Part shown: in pieces, positions 62,606 to 64,000 of the stretch
How positions within the stretch are numbered: the first letter of the stretch is position 1
Layout: each line of letters starts with the position of its first letter
Origin: Lineus longissimus
Taxonomy: Eukaryota > Nemertea > Pilidiophora > Heteronemertea > Lineidae
Direction: 5' to 3'
Assembly: GCF_910592395.1 (NCBI RefSeq)
Contig: NC_088313.1
Coordinates: 13,282,437 to 13,346,436 of the forward strand
Length of the DNA: 64,000 bases
Notes under the pieces: generated by a model
The model's input: only the letters and a program-made list of their open reading frames with translations
Databases searched by the model: none
Told to the model about the DNA's origin: nothing
Program-made: the position numbers and the translations under genes

Positions 62606-64000
62606 GGCCTCGGGACGTCCTGTATAGCCAGGACGCAAACGGATAACATTTTTCTGGTACATGATTAATTTTGATGTGATTTGTACTCACGCTGACTTCT
62701 TTTCAAAACGAAAGCTTAACGATGGATGTTGTTTGGAAAGCGACAGTATGAGAATCTGATGGTTTTTCTACAATTTTCCCAAATTAGCCCTTGATCACAA
62801 AATATTCTAGTCTTTTCATTTTTCGCTTTACAAGTTCATACCTGAGGTTGATTTGAGCGTAAAAATTATTTGTTCTTCAGAAATTACTGTTAATGGCCAA
62901 ATATTCGTTTGCAATTGCACATATGAAAACCAAAAGAAATTTTGTAATCCACCAAAATAAAAATCATAGAAATTTTATTCGGAAATTTTTCTCGAATTGC
63001 TAAAATAAAGCGATATGGAAATTGGCAAATATAGTTCCTTTAACCTCAATTGTGAATCTTTTCACATCATCTCTGTGTTTTTAAAAGTTTGCCTGATCCT
63101 TTTTGCACTTGCACTGTTTTATGTGATGCGATTAAAATTTCAGTATTCTACGTTGATTTCAGGTTAATTTTTGTTGATGAAAGCTTTTTGTCACGTTTGT
63201 CCCAGTAGCCTCATGACTTCGATATGCAAACTGGTTCAATGTATCCATCTTGTCCGTAAGGTTGTTTTTTAACTTTGGGCCTTATAATGTCAGGGATATC
63301 AGCATAGTGTGCTTTCTTGGTGATGACTGCATGGAGCCATCATCACATGATGATTCCCCTCCACTTTTGTGAAAAAAGTATAGCTGTCAACTCTTCACAT
63401 CCTAGGGAGTCAGGAGTTAATGTTCACTTCTCCATGTTCTCCGGCCCTGCTCACTAACCCTCCCCCCCCCAGACATTTCCCCCTTATTGGCCAACAAAGG
63501 CACAAAACAAAATTCGCTAATTAGAGCGTCGCTAGTATCTGATTCAAGGATTTTCAATAGAGCAATGATACCCAAATTCGCATTTCCATTGGTTGTTATT
63601 TTGCCAATAGGGAAAAAATCCTAAACATCATCTCAGAGGTCCGCACTGCATCTCAAAGTAAGTAACCTTAGTTCTAGGATTCTAGGCAAACCATTTCCAT
63701 TCATGAAAATCATGAGAAGTACTGGAACCGAGGTTGACAGTTAAAAGCATGGATGTTGACTTAAAAGCGATGTCCGTCTGTACCACGGGGAAATATTTTG
63801 GGGGGTTTTGTGCAGGGCCGGAGTCAGTCGGAGAAGAGAATATTAACCCCTGATTTCCTCAGGATGTACTGAACGTGATGTGGTGCCCAGGATAGAATGG
63901 CATGACTGGTGCGGGGTGGAATTCAAATCTGTGATCTCCAAGCCATTGGCAGAGCTGTCAACTACAAAATATAACAAGCACTAGGCGGCAAGCTTAGGCT
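62606..64000. other. No gene seen
   Basis: AT-rich sequence with only short frames and a short C run near 63,462. No repeat boundaries found. Confidence 0.45.

Overview
This window is animal nuclear DNA. It has short coding exons with GT/AG introns, long intergenic stretches and many small DNA transposons. The three host genes, the intron sizes, the frequent acatgta-type motifs and the tRNA-derived SINE suggest a marine invertebrate, possibly a lophotrochozoan. I cannot name the species. The class of organism is an inference from gene structure and repeat content.

Layout: positions 1-33,000 are gene-poor. They hold tandem repeats, inverted-repeat elements (MITEs), a large rearranged foldback-like array (21.2-25.16 kb) and a 1.1-kb minisatellite (31.69-32.83 kb). 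No host gene there could be assembled with confidence. From 34.5 kb to the end there are three well-supported host genes: SEPSECS (minus, 10 exons, 503 aa), TTC1 (plus, 5 coding exons, 393 aa) and a CNNM-family metal transporter or regulator (plus, 5 coding exons, 797 aa). All three were assembled by hand with every splice phase consistent. They act in unrelated processes (selenocysteine synthesis, TPR co-chaperone or adaptor function, membrane magnesium handling), so the grouping is not an operon-like unit.

SEPSECS and TTC1 are divergent. Between them sit two adjacent Mutator-like elements (MULEs) at 43,955-46,627 and 46,646-49,113. Both have terminal inverted repeats built from many copies of a short CGTTTCGCTACATG motif, and both have 9-bp target-site duplications that abut each other. 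The right-hand element encodes an intact FLYWCH plus MULE transposase (462 aa). The left-hand one lacks the transposase and carries an SGNH/GDSL-hydrolase-like ORF. Without the insertions the two start codons would be only about 1.1 kb apart, so the elements appear to have landed in a shared divergent promoter region.

Small repeats include a 556-bp MITE with a perfect 9-bp target duplication, inserted in a 140-bp tandem repeat (6.26-6.82 kb); a 212-223 bp MITE family with TTAAAGGG ends (four copies plus one split copy); a TA-flanked pogo/Tigger-like MITE family found only around the three genes; tRNA-derived SINE sequence; and several TA-flanked palindromic elements.
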